Source: Ochotona curzoniae
Lineage: Eukaryota > Chordata > Mammalia > Lagomorpha > Ochotonidae
DNA: 64,000 nucleotides
Reading direction: 5' to 3'
Assembly: GCF_017591425.1 (NCBI RefSeq)
Contig: NW_024465885.1
Location: 39,440,501-39,504,500, forward strand
Shown here: positions 1 through 12,455 of the stretch, one piece after another
How the letters are laid out: each line of letters opens with the position of its first letter
Position numbering within the stretch: the first letter of the stretch is position 1
Notes under the pieces: model-generated
Told to the model about the DNA's origin: nothing
What the model saw: the letters and a program-made list of their open reading frames with translations, nothing else
Databases searched by the model: none
Position numbers and translations under genes: made by a program

Positions 1-289
1 TCTTGCTTTTGACTTGTTTCTCTACTATGTTATTAGCATGTTATCTTTTCAGTTTTAGAATTTCTATCAAAACTTTATCTTTCTAAAAATATTTTGCTGA
101 GGCTTCAAATGTCTTACTAACTTCTGCTCAGTTCATAAACCTCAACTTATATACATAATACTTCACTATAATCTTGTTTTATCATTAATTTTCCAAATAT
201 ATAGTGTTCTCTACTTTTCATTGATTTTAGATTAAATACATTGTGACCAGAGAATTTTCATTTTTCTTTTTTTTGTAACATTGATGTTG

Positions 290-480
290 CTGTTTGAAGA
301 CTGAAACACAGACAAAGCTGCCATTCAATGGCTTACTCCCCAAATGTTTGCTACAGTCAAAAACTGTGCCAGGCTGTAACCAGGAGCCAGGAACTCGATC
401 CAGGTTTCCTATGTCAGTGGCCCTAGATCCTAGTACTTAAGCTATAAAGTCTGTCAATTCCTAGGATGTGCATTATCAGG
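290..480 (-). repeat. Old C-type SINE, antisense, partial
   Basis: The reverse complement resembles the middle of the lagomorph C-SINE. On the plus strand one reads, in order, the antisense 'ggcttactcccc', 'aggagccaggaact' and 'gatccaggtttcctatg' motifs, which also occur in the clearer antisense copies at 26.1, 30.9 and 37.8 kb. The copy is strongly diverged and its ends are vague. Confidence 0.6.
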
Positions 481-485
481 AAACT

Positions 486-730
486 GGAGTTAGGGGTTGA
501 TGGCTCTCAACCAAACACTTGCATATAGATTCGGGAGCTTGCTAGTATGCCTGGGAAGACAGCAGATGATGGTCCAATTACTTGGACGCCTGGAACTCAT
601 AAAGAAAGTATGAATGGAGTTCCTGGCTTCAGAGTGCTCCAACTCTGGCTGTTTTGGCCAACTGGGGTATGAACAAGTATATGAAATATATTTGTGTGTG
701 CCTCTCCCTCTTTGGCAATTTACCTTTCAG
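486..730 (+). repeat. Old C-type SINE, sense, partial
   Basis: Sense motifs of the C-SINE body occur in order: a 'cctgggaagacagcagatga' block, 'ctggcttcagag', 'ggctgttttggcca', then a CT-rich stretch near 705. The head is badly decayed. It lies next to the antisense copy just upstream, and the two probably arose independently. Confidence 0.6.
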
Positions 731-914
731 ATAATTATATATGATTTCAACAACTGCCTAGTGGGAAGTAGAAAAGTTGTGTCTCCATGTCTGAAAGAAG
801 ACAAGGAGGATGCACAAAAAAATATTTTTTGGGGGGAGATACCTCTGCTTCATTACCTATATTCTTCTGATAACTGTTCTTAATTTTTTTTAGAGGGAAT
901 TATTTACCAAAATA

Positions 915-1262
915 ACAGACCGGGTCCCAGCAATGACTCACTGTCTATATCCCCACCTTGCAAGAGCTGGCATCCCTTATAGGTGCTGGGCTGCCCCAGG
1001 CTGTTTCACTTCCCATCCAGCTCCCTGCTTCAGAACTGGGAAAGCAGTCAACGATGGCCAAAAGCCTTGGGACCCTGCACCCGCATGGGACACCAAGGAG
1101 AAACTCTTGGCTTCAGATCAGCTCCACACCAACTGTTTTGTCATTTGGAGCATGAACCAGTGGATGGAGGATCTTCCTGTTTCTCCTTCTCTCCTAAAAT
1201 CTTTTCTCCCTTTCCAATAAAAATAAATAAGTCTTTAAGAAATAAAAATGATTTTTAAAAAA
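915..1262 (+). repeat. C-type SINE, near complete, sense
   Basis: The sense order of C-SINE landmarks is well preserved: 'cttcccatccagctccctgc', 'gggaaagcagtcaacgatgg', 'ccttgggaccctgcacccgc', a 'ggatggaggatcttcctg' block and a tail of 'ccaataaaaataaataag' followed by an A-rich run. The short reading frames over 933-1258 are translations of this SINE and not genes. Confidence 0.87.
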
Positions 1263-3060
1263 AGAAACAGCACAGGTGCAAGGTGGGTTCTGTGAAGCTC
1301 TGGGAACTGGTGAGGGGTGGAGGACACATGCATGTCTAAAGGGGGCAGCCGCTCGCCTCCAGCCAAAGCCTGGGATTCAGTAATGTGAGTGCACTGTTCC
1401 CAGATCTAATTCTTTGACAGATGCCACAAATCTGAATTTTTGTGTGAAACCCTCCAATTTCAAAATGTTGGCTCAAAAAATTTTAAACACTCTACAAGCC
1501 AAATGAAACATGACTTCAGGCCAACTCCAGCCTGTGGGCCATGGTTAGGGTCTTTTGCAGTGCAGCATGAAGATGAAATGGGATATGCAGTAATAACACC
1601 CACACCTCTAGATTCCCATCCATGACCCATGGGAAAGAGCTGACAAGCCCCTTGTTGTGTGATAACCCTCATTGTGTCGCGCTGGTTTCTTCCGATGAAC
1701 TTTTCCCTTTGTTGTTTCTTGCGTCCTTGCTCACTCTTTTTGTTATTATCAGTAATGACGTTGACACCAAGTCAGCCTAACCTAACACCGTTAGCCACTA
1801 GCATGGTCTCTCATTTCAATGTGAAGTTGATTTAATATGAACAATTTCGGGAAATAAACTGTAGGAATCAAACCTATAATCATTATTCGGAGGGTTTGGC
1901 ATCTGCTTCCAGAGAATTGGCTTTTACTGTAAGAGCAAGAGTCCATTAGTTAGGCATTTGCTAGGAAATGCAAACTTGGAGCAAACATATATATATATTA
2001 TACTAAATACAATATTTTGTGAAATCTGATAGCTTTTTAGCCAAAAAACCCCACTATGTATTGCCCCATTTCAAAATGATGAAATACATTATAAAACAAA
2101 ATATATAAAGACTAAAACTAGAATTACAAGTGTTGTGACATGGTAGTCTTTGTCAAACCTCTCAATAATTTCCTAGCGCTTGCTTTTATTTAAATACTGA
2201 AAGGTTTGCCCATATGGAAACTTCATGTATATTCCTTAGCCACATGGAACAGACATTTTGACTTGCATGCAAAAGATTTGTGGTCTTAGTCAAACTCTTG
2301 TAATTTCTTAAGTACAGTTGAAGCCATAAATAAATATATGTACATACATTGTGTAAATTGTATCATATGTTTCTCAATACTTTACTTGTTCTTACTCATC
2401 AGAAATAAATCACTACAAAGGCCCAGACTTTAAAGGATCTAGAAGCAATGGATTTCATTAAATACATGCTTCTCTTTCTTCTTTCTCTCTCTCCATTCAA
2501 CTCAAGTACACCTAATGATTTCACTTCCACTATTATCAACTACCTCTAATGCAGTTTACTTTTATAAAAAAAATATTGCAAACACTGGGAGCATTATGCT
2601 TTTTAAACCTAATCTTTATTTACTTACACAAGATAAATAAAAAAGATACTCATCTCAAAAAAAATCTAGATGATTGCATCTTCAGGGTATTTTATATTAT
2701 GGCTTACATTTGTAATCAAGCCTACATAGTTAATTTTGTTGTAAAAAAAAAAAAATTGCTCAGGCTGAAAGGCTCAGAAAGGAAAATGTAGTAGACCTTT
2801 AATGTATAACAGTTTTTTGATACCCAAGAGGGATAGTCTATTCAGAGGAGTATTTTCGTTTAATAGTGAATATTTATTATATTAATAAATTCATGACCCT
2901 AATACCTTCTTAAACTTTTGCATTAAACACACAGAGCCCATATATATTCTTCTAATGCTCCAAAACCATCCTAACAAAATTTAAAAATTCTTAATTTAAT
3001 AACACATTTATAAATTATTTAGATTTTAAGCTAGTTATTTCAGAATAGCTTCAGATTAAT
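1263..3060. other. Unassigned AT-rich DNA
   Basis: No gene or confidently named repeat is seen. The stretch 1435-1560 has a 'ccagcctgtgggcc' phrase typical of hAT-type elements, too weak to call. There is a short AT dinucleotide run near 1988 and an A13 run near 2743. Reading frames here are short and unrecognised. Confidence 0.6.
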
Positions 3061-4770
3061 AAGACATAAATTGTGAAGCAGTGCAGAGTTCCCATATTGC
3101 CCCTTCTTAATTCCCCTGTTGTTAGCAAGTTATTTTAGTGTGTTTCTCATGATCTATAATCCATACCCGGCTTCCTCTATTATTAACAGCTTATATTGAT
3201 GTAATGAACTTGTCACAATTGATGAACTATGCTCAGAGTCCTCTATTCTTTCGGTCCAAGCTCCATCTTCCTTCTCCACATCTTCCAGTTTACAGTAGAA
3301 ATTAAAACTGTGTCTTGATTGAATTTTCTAACTTCCATACATGAGGGAAGGTATGTAACACTTTCTTTTTGCATCTGATTTATTTCATGTAACATTATTT
3401 CCAGTCCCATCTATCTTGCCATAAATGACAGAATTGCATTCTTGTTTATATCCTCATAGTATTCAAATATGTTTAAATATTATATTTCTATATATTGTGT
3501 ATAAAAATATTATATTTTATCTATTCATCTGATGATGGATAACTTAATTGATTTCACATTTTGTCTATCATGGACAGTATTTTAATAAATATGGTGATAC
3601 AGGTATCTCTTTTGACACCATGATTTCATGTGTCCTGAATAAATACATAGTACTGGGGTTTCTGAATCACAGCTTGCTTCAATTTCTAGTGCAAGAAACC
3701 CAAACAGTATTTTCTACAGCAGTTGTACGAATTTGCTTTCTCACTTACAGTGCATAAGTTTCCCTTCCCCCAACTGTTTTTTTCCTATATTTCAGGCCAT
3801 TTGTATTTCCTTTAACAATGGGCCTTTGCCTATTTCTTAACTGGATTGGTTGAGGTTTCTCTGCTGTTGAGTATTTGTGATTTCCTTATAGATTCTGGAG
3901 ATCAATCTTTTGTCAAGTATTCAAAATATTTTAACCACTCATTCAAATATCTCTTCCCACAATGATCGTTTGCTTTCTAGCAAGTTCTAAAATATCCCAT
4001 TTTTTCTAGTTTAACTGATTGCCTTTAATTTGCAGTATTCTTTAAGAAATGATTGCCTAAACTATTATCTTGCACTGTTCCCCCCTCCACGTTTTCTTCT
4101 AGAAATTTCATACTTTCAGGTCTTGCATTTAAGTTTTTGATCCATTTTAGATAGATTTCTATGTCTGATTATAAGTATAGATCTAAATTCAGTCTTGTTT
4201 TGTGTGTCTTGTTTTGCCATTACCATTAATTGAAGTCTATCCTTTTCTAACATCTTTGGAAACTAGAGTGTATACAGATTTATTTCTGATTTCTCTGCTC
4301 TGTTCCACTGAGGTATGCATTGGCTTTAATGCCAGTACATTAGTCACAATGGCATTATCATATTCTTTTAAATAAAATACCATAATGTTTCTGCCTTGAT
4401 TTTTCCCCCTCAGATCACTTTAATTATTCTGAGTCTTTTGCAGTTCCATCTGAAGATGAGTAATTTTTCCAATATTTGTGAAAAATGTAATTTCATTGAT
4501 ATTTTGATAGGAATTTCACTGCATCTCTTTATTGCTTCAGGAAATATGAGCATTTTATGATATTAATGGTTATAATCAATGAAGGGAGTATCAGCATAAA
4601 CATTTTTGTGTCCTTGATGATTTCTTTTATCAGTATTTTATAATTTTTATTACTCAGATCTTTCACTTCTTTGGTTAAATATATTCCTAAATATTTAAGT
4701 TTTTATGTTTCAGTGAATGAGATTTTGTCTTGAATTTTTTTCACCAAGGTTATTATTTATGCATAAAAAT
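3060..4770 (-). mobile_element. LINE-1 3' half, antisense, degraded
   Basis: The plus strand reads as the reverse complement of the L1 ORF2 C-terminal and 3' end region. Landmarks in the expected order are the 'ccagtcccatctatcttgcc' block near 3402 (equivalent to 'ttccagcttcatccatgtcc' of other mammals), the 'tattttaataaatatgg' block near 3578, the 'cttatagattctggagatc' block near 3885, and the 'ctctgttccactgaggtatg' block near 4297. Many stops and indels leave no ORF. It is an old 5'-truncated copy. Confidence 0.75.
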
Positions 4771-4784
4771 GATAAAAAAAAAAG

Positions 4785-5215
4785 TATTTACTGAAATGGC
4801 TTGTCAAATCTAATAGCTTTGCGTTGGACTACGTGGACCTTTCCAGATAAAAAATTATGTTCTCAGAGTCAGAATTTTTTTCTTCTACTAGATCCACTCT
4901 GTTGTTAAATCTCTGAGCTGTACTTCTGATTTCATAAATTTTCAGCTCCAAAATCCTAACTTTTAGTGGTTTCTCTTTATCGAGCTTCTGAATTCTATCA
5001 TGGATTGTTTTCCTTCTTTTTGTAAATTGTCCATCTGTTTTCTCTGGCTGTTCATTCAGTTTGCTTAGGATGATTATTTTAAAAGCATTTTCAGAGGCAT
5101 GTCACACATTCCCTTTAAGTTTGGATCCATTTTTATGGAATTGCTGTCTTCTTTTGATTTGCCATGTTTCCTTTCTTCTTCACACCTCCTCCAGTGTCTG
5201 TTAAACTAGTCTTTT
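4785..5215 (-). mobile_element. Possible LINE-1 5'/ORF1-region fragment, antisense
   Basis: Phrases such as 'gttcattcagtttgcttagg' and the 'cagctccaaaatcctaac' region resemble the antisense of the region before ORF1 in older mammalian L1s, like the stretch at 17.7-18.0 kb in this window. No consensus comparison was possible. It lies between two better L1 segments of the same orientation and could be one element with internal losses. Confidence 0.35.
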
Positions 5216-5221
5216 TTTCCG

Positions 5222-6480
5222 TATTTCTTTTTATTTTTTTTATTGATTACATTGCATTATATGACACAGTTTTATAGGCACTGGGATTCCTCCCTTCCCT
5301 CCCCATCCCTCCCCCCATGGTGGATTCCTCTACCTTGTTGCATTACCACAGTTCAAATTCCGTTGAGATTCTTTCATTGCAAGCATCTACAAAGCACAGA
5401 GTCCAGAATCTTGTTGTCCAGATAAGTTCAACAGTTTCTTGGGGAGACCATCTCTGGTCTGAAGATAGAGCCAACAGAGTATCATCCCAATCAATTAAAA
5501 GCCACGACATTACATCAGAAACAATTTACAACGTAATGGAATTAGTTGACATGGTATTGAGTAACCAACATGTTAAAAGAGTGCAAGTCTGAACCACATC
5601 CTATGACTTCTACATTTACATTTCAATGATTAGTTTATATAAAACTGGTTTCTATACACCTTGAAATGGCTATAGATTACTATTCAGCTGTCTCATGTCT
5701 ATTTTAATTTTAGTATTTAGCAGTTTATAGCATTGAAGCATGATTTTGCAGAACCTGGTTTTTTTGGGATAGTCTAACCCTATAACTCTAACAAGACAGA
5801 TGAAAACAGTTTAGGTGAAGAGTTTTAGGAGGGGTGTGCAGAGAAATCTTCAATACCCTAGTGAGGAGTAACTAATCTTTGTGTCCCAACCAGTGAGTTA
5901 TAAGTGCATCCCCACTGCCCATTTCCTGTCTGTTTCTAAGCTTTCCTTGCTGTTTTCTATCTATTCTAGTTTTTTTTGTTTGTTTATTTGTTTGTTAGTT
6001 TGTTTTGAGGGCTTTCTGGAGCGATCCTGATGGTCATTACGACTAGTCTTAATAATCCTTTCTTCCTTGGAAAGAATTTCCTTTTTATTGGAAAAAGCTT
6101 CTTTTCAGATAGAATATGCAGTATTATCATTTGGGTTGTTGATTTGGCTTTAGTGATCCCAGATGTTTAACCTGTTAGCGGTTTCTTGAAGTGCATATGA
6201 CTTCCTCAATTGTATATCTTCAGTCCCAGAGAACTGGATGTCAGTGACAGCACATCTTACAATAGCTGTAGCACATTCCTTGTGCTGTAGGACCCAGAGG
6301 GAGATATTTGCTTGTCCTGCCAGGCAGCCTTGAGTCACCTGGGGCTTTGGGCACTCTGTAGTATACTGTGTTGCCAGAGTTTAGAGATACTGTGTTTGTG
6401 TTTTCACATTCTGTCATCTCAATAAATTCTCCATCTTCGTTGCCTATTTCCTGAGCAGTAAATGGATTCAAACTGATATT
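5222..6480 (-). mobile_element. Lagomorph LINE-1 3' UTR, antisense
   Basis: It starts with a T-rich run, which is the antisense poly(A) tail, followed by 'ttgattacattgcattatat', 'ggcactgggattcctccc' and a C-rich tract up to 'catggtggattcctc'. The same end occurs in reverse complement at 57.43-57.54 kb, where it finishes in an (AAT)n tail, so this is the terminal 3' UTR of a repeated L1 lineage. The segment to about 6480 is taken as the rest of the long 3' UTR. Its left limit is firm and its right limit is uncertain. Confidence 0.6.
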
Positions 6481-7209
6481 TTCAGTTTATAATGAATTTA
6501 CTGGGCATGACCTCAAGGACAATCTAGGGGCAACTGTACAATATACATCAATTACTTTCAAATTTTCCAGTACTACTAGTAAATTTCAATCTCATGTCTT
6601 TGATCATAAATAACAAATTTAAAGTAATTATACAGATTGATAGTATGAATAAGAAACTATGTCTAACATCATTTTAATGGAAGATGGCTTTATCAAAGAC
6701 AATGACAAGTGACATACTCTCAGCCTTCCAGGTTTTTGGAAATCATGTGCCCCCTTGTCAGTGGGAGCTTAGACACATGACTTGTTTGTGGCAGTAAAAT
6801 ATGAACACAAGTGGCATGTGTCACTTTCTGGTTGGGAAATCTCAAGAGCCATTGCTATGTCTTGCTTCTCTGGAGTCATTTTTTTGACTGCTCCAAATGC
6901 TAGAGACCTCTCCAATCTGTCCCTGGTGAGAACAGTAGGAGGCAAAGCACAAGCAGGAAAATTTCTTCAAGACTCCCTGAGTTGACATTTATTTGCTATC
7001 AAAGTCTAAGCAAGAATATCCTGATACTCAGAGCAAATTCTCCTATGATGAACACTAACAATAATGGTAAATATAGGACAATCAGGGCAATACCAAAATC
7101 ATGTGTAGTGTGGATTTGGTTTTATTCAAGATTTCTGTGCTTGAGGTTTAATTTTTAGAGGTTGAGAATTCTTAACTCATGTAAGCTGTTATATCAAACC
7201 CTTTTGGAA
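6481..7209. other. Unassigned DNA
   Basis: No gene, RNA gene or confidently recognised repeat is seen. Short plus-strand frames here match nothing I recognise. Confidence 0.5.
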
Positions 7210-7555
7210 TTATCTTCTGCTTTGGTGTGAACATTTGTGTCTCCCCTCAAATTCTTATTAAAATTCTGATATTCAAAATGATATTATTAGGGTATAGGTC
7301 ATTTGTAAGATGTTGCAGTCATGAAGAAAGAGTTATAGTGTCTTTACAAAACAGGCTCAAGAACGGTCATGTGCTCTTTCCACCATGGGATGATGCAAGA
7401 AGGCACTAGAAAATGGACCTTTACCAGACACCAAATATACCAGCTTCTTAACCAATGACTTCTCATTCTCTGGAAGGATAGCAAATAGATTTCTGATGCT
7501 TAAAAGCTATAGTGTACAGGGCATTTTGTTGAAACACCCCGAAAGGACTAAATAC
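7210..7555 (+). mobile_element. MaLR/ERVL-type solo LTR, sense
   Basis: Landmarks of a mammalian-apparent LTR (MLT1/MST-like) occur in order: 'gtgtgaacatttgtgtctcc' with a following 'caaattc', the 'gatattattagggtatagg' block, 'ctctttccaccatggga', 'caagaaggcactag', 'cctttaccagacaccaaat', and a final 'gggcattttgttgaaac'. No internal retroviral sequence flanks it, so it is a solo LTR or a non-autonomous remnant. Subfamily not assigned. Confidence 0.8.
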
Positions 7556-7794
7556 AGTTTAGTATCATTTTCAATTTACTGAAATTTCTTAATCTCAAAC
7601 AATAAAAAGAAAACAAAATCTAGAAAAGGGAAACTTTCTATCTCCCTCTCACTGTGTGTGTCTGTGTGTATCCTCCAAATACTTATTTTTAAAAAATGAA
7701 AGATGTCATATTTCATTGTCCATAACTAAGAACATAACTTTCCTTCAGGCTTTTTTTAAACATAAAGATAACAGATACAAGGTGGGCGATAGGA

Positions 7795-7905
7795 GAAGCA
7801 GGTAGAACACCGTTTGGATAATCTGCATTTCATGTCAGAGTACTTAGGTTCAAGGCCCAAGTCTGCTTCCAATTTCACTTCCTTGATCATGGACAACGCG
7901 GGAGG
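7795..7905 (+). repeat. Possible C-SINE head fragment
   Basis: The string 'cttaggttcaaggcccaagt' followed by 'ctgcttccaatttcacttcc' resembles the B-box region and the following body of a C-SINE, sense. Nothing after 7905 continues the match. Confidence 0.4.
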
Positions 7906-8059
7906 TAGCCGGTGAGGGCTAAAATATGTGAGTCTACATCATAGACAAAGCAAGGCAATGTTGAGTTTCTAGGACTGGCTTTGCCCTGACTCAGGTTCAG
8001 TTCTTGCAGATATTTGGAGAGCCAACCGATGAAAGATAGTGTCCCATTCTTCTTTCCTC

Positions 8060-8240
8060 TTGGCCTTTCAAATATTTTTATGTCAACATACACTTAAAGT
8101 AGAATAATGGACTTATGACTGTTTATGAAGGACTGTATTATTGTAAAAATATGGTAAAAATAAGTGGGGTGAGGGTTTGGAGAGGATGTAAGGAAAATCC
8201 TAGAGCCTATGAAATTGTATTATAAGATAATTAATATAGA
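8060..8240 (+). mobile_element. LINE-1 3' end, sense (older subfamily)
   Basis: This block matches 33635-33790 closely. Both contain 'atggacttatgact', a 'tttatgaag' phrase, 'attgtaa' followed by an 'atatgg' phrase, a G-rich tract, an 'aaatcc' phrase and 'atgaaattgtat' or its 'atggaaatgtatcata' equivalent. The shared layout of a G-rich tract ahead of an A-rich tail is typical of an L1 3' UTR end. The copy is 5'-truncated. Confidence 0.6.
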
Positions 8241-8727
8241 TACATATTTTTTAAAGTAAAAATAAAGATAATATACATTAAAAGCCTCATAATATATCAC
8301 TGTGTTGTTACTTACATGACTTTTACATCATACTTTCCTTGCACAAATTGCATATCACTGCTATGAATTCATAAAATACATAAAAATGTGTAGTTCTGAT
8401 GGATTTTTATTCCAATAAAGTGCTTTGCTCGAAATCATGTAATCTACCATTAGGTTTCTAGGTCAAAATGAAAATGAAAAGCCATAATTTTTGTTTATTG
8501 GAAGAAAGAATTAGAATGCAGAGGGGGAAATAAGTGGTCAAAACCAAAGCTATGGGAATGTGGGAACAGAATATGCAATAGACTATCATTCACTTCCAAG
8601 AATGCATTATAATACATTTAATTTCTGAGATCCAGAATCTTTGCGTTCTAAGTGAAAAATGAACAACTTGCCTCTTGAGATTATTTATTTTGCTTTAAAC
8701 AAAGACCAATGAAGGGTATTTTTTAGA

Positions 8728-8992
8728 ATATTTCTAGGTGCAACAACCAAGGTGCCAAGACACAGGTTCACATCTTGGCATAGTAGATTAATCCGTATGC
8801 AGTACCATCCCATACAAGCTTCAGTTCTAGTCCTAGCTGCTCCATTTCTGATCCAGCTTCCTGCCAACAGCCTGGGAAAACAGCAAAGGACGTCTCAAGG
8901 CCTTGGGCCCCTGCATCCATGTGGGAGGCCCAGAAGAAGCTCCTGGCTCCCAGTTTTGGACTAACAGCAATAGTCATTGCAGCCATTTGAGG

Positions 8993-9036
<44 letters not shown>

Positions 9037-9080
9037 CACTGTAAATCTGCACTTTAAATAATACCAAATCTTAAAAACAA
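8728..9080 (+). repeat. C-type SINE, sense, with long (TC)n
   Basis: The body is well preserved: 'gctgctccatttctgatcca' region, 'gcctgggaaaacagcaaagg', 'ccttgggcccctgcatccat', 'agaagaagctcctggctccc' and 'cattgcagccatttgagg'. A pure (TC)n tract at 8997-9032 replaces the usual 'ggaagatctctctc' segment. The A-rich tail ends near 9080. The head, 8728-8790, is diverged. Confidence 0.82.
8997..9032 (+). repeat. (TC)n microsatellite inside SINE
   Basis: A nearly pure TC tract of about 18 units, expanded from the CT-rich part of the enclosing SINE. Such tracts are usually length-variable. Confidence 0.95.
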
Positions 9081-9496
9081 AAACATCCTGACTTTACACT
9101 TTCCAATGCTATGATGTAAGTTTGATGTGACCCCAGTTCTCTATGCATAAACCTAGCACAATATTAGCCCTGACCTGGTATAATTGTTGGATGAGTGAAG
9201 TGACTTAGTATGTGGAAAATACTTGTGATTTCCTTTGTTATGTATTAAAAAATACTAAACATGAAATCTCACTATTGATGATCAACCAACAATTGAAAAC
9301 AAATATTGCTACTCTGGAATATATTACTAGTTTCTAGTATCTTAATCCAGAAGAAAATAGTTTCAGGTTCCTAGGAAAAAAATTCAGAAACAAGAGCAAA
9401 CCTGAAAGTGTTTCAGATCCTTGTCAGAATACTTTATAAGCCAATTTTCAATTTCTTCAGCATTTTCTAGCAAATTAGATCACACTGAGAAGAGCA

Positions 9497-9825
9497 ACAG
9501 GGCCTTACACAACGGCTTAATGGCTAACTCCTTTCCTTGCATGCACTAGGATCTCCATGGGCACTTGTTTGTGTCCTGGCTGCTGCAATTCCTATTCAGC
9601 TTCCTGCTTGTAGGTTGGGAAAACAACAGAAAACGACCCAAAGCCTTGGGACCTTGTGCCCACAAGGGAGACCTGGAGAAAGTGCCTAGCTCCTGGCTTC
9701 AGACTGGCTCAGCTGTGGCTATTTTGGCCATTTGAGCAATGAACCAATAGAAATAATATCTTTCTCTCTGTCCCTCTGTAAATCTGTGTTTCCAATAAAA
9801 ACAAATAAATACTTAAAGAAGAGGA
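9497..9825 (+). repeat. C-type SINE, sense, near complete
   Basis: In order: a 'ggcttaatggctaactcc' head, 'tgtcctggctgctgcaattc', 'cttcctgcttgtaggttggg', 'aaagccttgggaccttgtgc', 'tggcttcagactggctcagc', 'ggccatttgagcaatgaacc' and a 'ccaataaaaacaaataaata' tail. A purine-rich GAA/GGA run at about 9817-9845 follows the tail and probably grew from it. Confidence 0.87.
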
Positions 9826-10161
9826 AGAAGAAGGAGGAGGAAGAAATTAGAAAGTAGTATGTGAATGGGAACACAGGACACTGGTTTAGCGCTTATGTTT
9901 AGCTGTTGAATTTATTTGTCACGTTGCTGTAATAAAGTTGTATTTTTTAAAAAAAATCAAAAAAACTCACTGCTTAGCCTTTAGAATTTCAACCTGCCAG
10001 AAGTTTACTCTAATTGCTGCAGCCTATCTACACAGGGGTCCAAAATTAACACACATTGACAGGCCTAAGCCTAAACAAGAAGCCAAGCTCAGTTTGACTC
10101 AACTTGGAGCTTCAGCCATGTGGCTCAAATCAGCTAGATTAACTATTCTCAAATCCACGTG

Positions 10162-10205
10162 AAATCAATCAATCAATCGATCACTCGATCAACTGATCAA
10201 TCAAT
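10162..10205 (+). repeat. Imperfect (ATCA)n microsatellite
   Basis: A series of AATC/GATC units with point changes (aatc aatc aatc gatc actc gatc). It is embedded in unassigned DNA and is not attached to a recognisable SINE tail. Confidence 0.9.
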
Positions 10206-12369
10206 GCAACTGTTATTTTGAATCAACGCATTGGATTTGTTACCAGCTATAGCTAACTCATAGAGCATTAGAGCCTTCCCTAAGATATCCTGTTTTCTCC
10301 CCAATTCCAACATTGTTTGGGTGGCAGCAACAGGCACTGGTATAGTTTACTTTAAAATGAAGCTTAGATTGTGAGCAACGTTTTTATTGCTGTGAAACAT
10401 TAAGTATGTATATTAGAAAGAAATTTCATCTGAAATCACTCTATGTCATTTGATTGTACCTCAAGAAAATAAGCAGAGGAATGCAAAGAGAGTTAAATAA
10501 GAGAAAAAAAAATGAACATTTAGGGTATCCGATAGCACTACTTCTTTTCAAAGCAGAAACAGATTGTTGTACAGGATCCAGTGATTCTGGTGGAAATACT
10601 TTGCAATGGAAGCATGCTTTCCATTAGCATAAATGCTGTGTTAACCTCAATCAAAAATACACTTTCTTAAACTAAATACAGAATTTATAGTTTCAAGAAA
10701 TAGTGCCGGCTTTCTAAATTTGCTAAGAATCTGATGCAAATGATTCTATCCCACATGATTTTAAAAATCATAGCTTTATGTTATAAAAATGAAATAAGAA
10801 CATAGAGTAGCACTTATTCTCCCACCCAGCCAAGTCTTGCAGCCATGTTTAATATCTTCCAAACCTCTAGAGGACATTTTCTTTTCTTACTGCTGTGCTC
10901 TGTCTTGAAGTCCTATGATTTATCACTATTCAGTAAAATGACTTATGGAAAGCTTTGCATACATGGACGCTCCTGATCCTGCCAAGATTCTCGATGGTTG
11001 CCACTGTGGGGCAGTTATCTTTGCACTGAGCTAGTGAGTCCGAGAAGTGTCCATGAGGTTTATCTTTTTAGGCAGTCGAAATTTGTGTCTTAGTGATGCT
11101 CTGGGGTGGTAGTGCTAATGGAAGCACCCTCAGGTGAGTCACAAGGGTGATTCCTGAGAAGGGAGAGGAGCCTCACCAAGACCTCTAGTTTCAGAGATTG
11201 CAGCCAAGTCTAGGTCTTTCTATGCTTGGCATAGTTTTCCTGGGCTTCTCCGCTGCCCTTGGAGAGGTCAAATAGACGAGGACTGTTCATCACATCTTGG
11301 AAAGAAGGTGAGAACAAGTCATGAGCGGGAGAAATGAAGCCAGAGGAAGAAATAATAAAGGCATAAATCAATCCTGGCAAATACTCATACTAATCATGGA
11401 AGGAGGTTTTCTGATAGATGCTCCCAGGCATCTTCCCTTCTCAGCCAGACTTTTCTCTGACCATAAGGGAAGGAAGTGTCACTTGGATCCCCAGCCTTGG
11501 CGATGAACGAAGGCCAATTCTACTTTCTTGCAATATGAAATCAGCCATTTGTGGATCTAGTTGTGATGGATAAATATGACCTGCATGACCAGCAGTGGAG
11601 GTGAAGTGTGCATTACTTGCTGTTTCTAATTATTTTGGAGACTCAGAATGCCAGGGATATCATTATTCCATAATTCTCTTTTTAAACCCTTAGTCACCAG
11701 CACCACTGGTTTCATTAATTACCTTTCACTGTTGCTTCCACAATCATAAACCCCAAGCTAGGAATCATTTCCAGGAAATGTTAGTTCTAATGTCACACAT
11801 GAATTCTGCCATAAGGTTAATAGTCATTGTTTAATTTACAAAGCCTCTAAACAAACATACAGGTTTTCCTATCATTTCACTGCTAGGCAGAAAATTCCTA
11901 GTCCTGTGACTTACTCATTTCAGAGTGAAGCAAAACAACTCCAGGCTTATGGGCCACCTGGCCAATCACATCTGATTTTTAAAGTGCACATCGTCTTTCC
12001 AATGGTAAACCATATTAGAGAGTAGGTCTTCTTGAGGAGCAAACACCCAAAGTAAAGCAAGCTCTGGCAATTACCATTCTCCTTAAGCCTCCCTGTCACA
12101 TTCACAAGCAAATTTTCACTTGAAACTTCCCCTTGTTGAGTCCTGTCACCCACAAAGGCTCCTACTCTGTCTCTTTCTCAACCTGCTTCGTTCAAGCTAA
12201 TCATTGCTGCACATACCAACCTAGAAGGAATAATCACATCACTGGAATGTTTAATTTCCAGTAGAGATTTATCAAGACAGAAAAAATATTAATACATTTT
12301 TTAAGACAGATGGAACTGAAAATAGGTGTTTGCTCTACTCTCTATTTGCAGAATGTGGGATGCTAATTT
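10206..12369. other. Unassigned DNA, longest repeat-poor stretch of the first quarter
   Basis: No gene or named repeat is recognised. The region 10970-11500 is less AT-rich than its surroundings and holds a candidate exon-like segment at 11072-11133. Segments such as 10590-10650 and 11570-12180 look like unique sequence. Reading frames near 11321-11506 and 11947-12153 are short and unrecognised. Confidence 0.5.
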
Positions 12370-12455
12370 GATGGGCACAGAGCTGGGTTTCCGGCTCTCC
12401 TTCCTTCTGTGAGTCTGTTTTTCCAATGAAAATGAATAAATCTTACAAAACAATA
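12370..12455 (+). repeat. C-SINE 3' end fragment
   Basis: Only the 3' part is recognisable: a CT-rich 'ctctccttccttctgtgag' phrase, then 'ttccaatgaaaatgaataaa' and 'tctta', matching the tail of the SINE family. Confidence 0.5.

Noticed and set aside
1340..1362. Possible CTCF-like site around 'gggggcagccgctcgc'
   Set aside because: Four mismatches in the 5' half of the core motif, so not supported.
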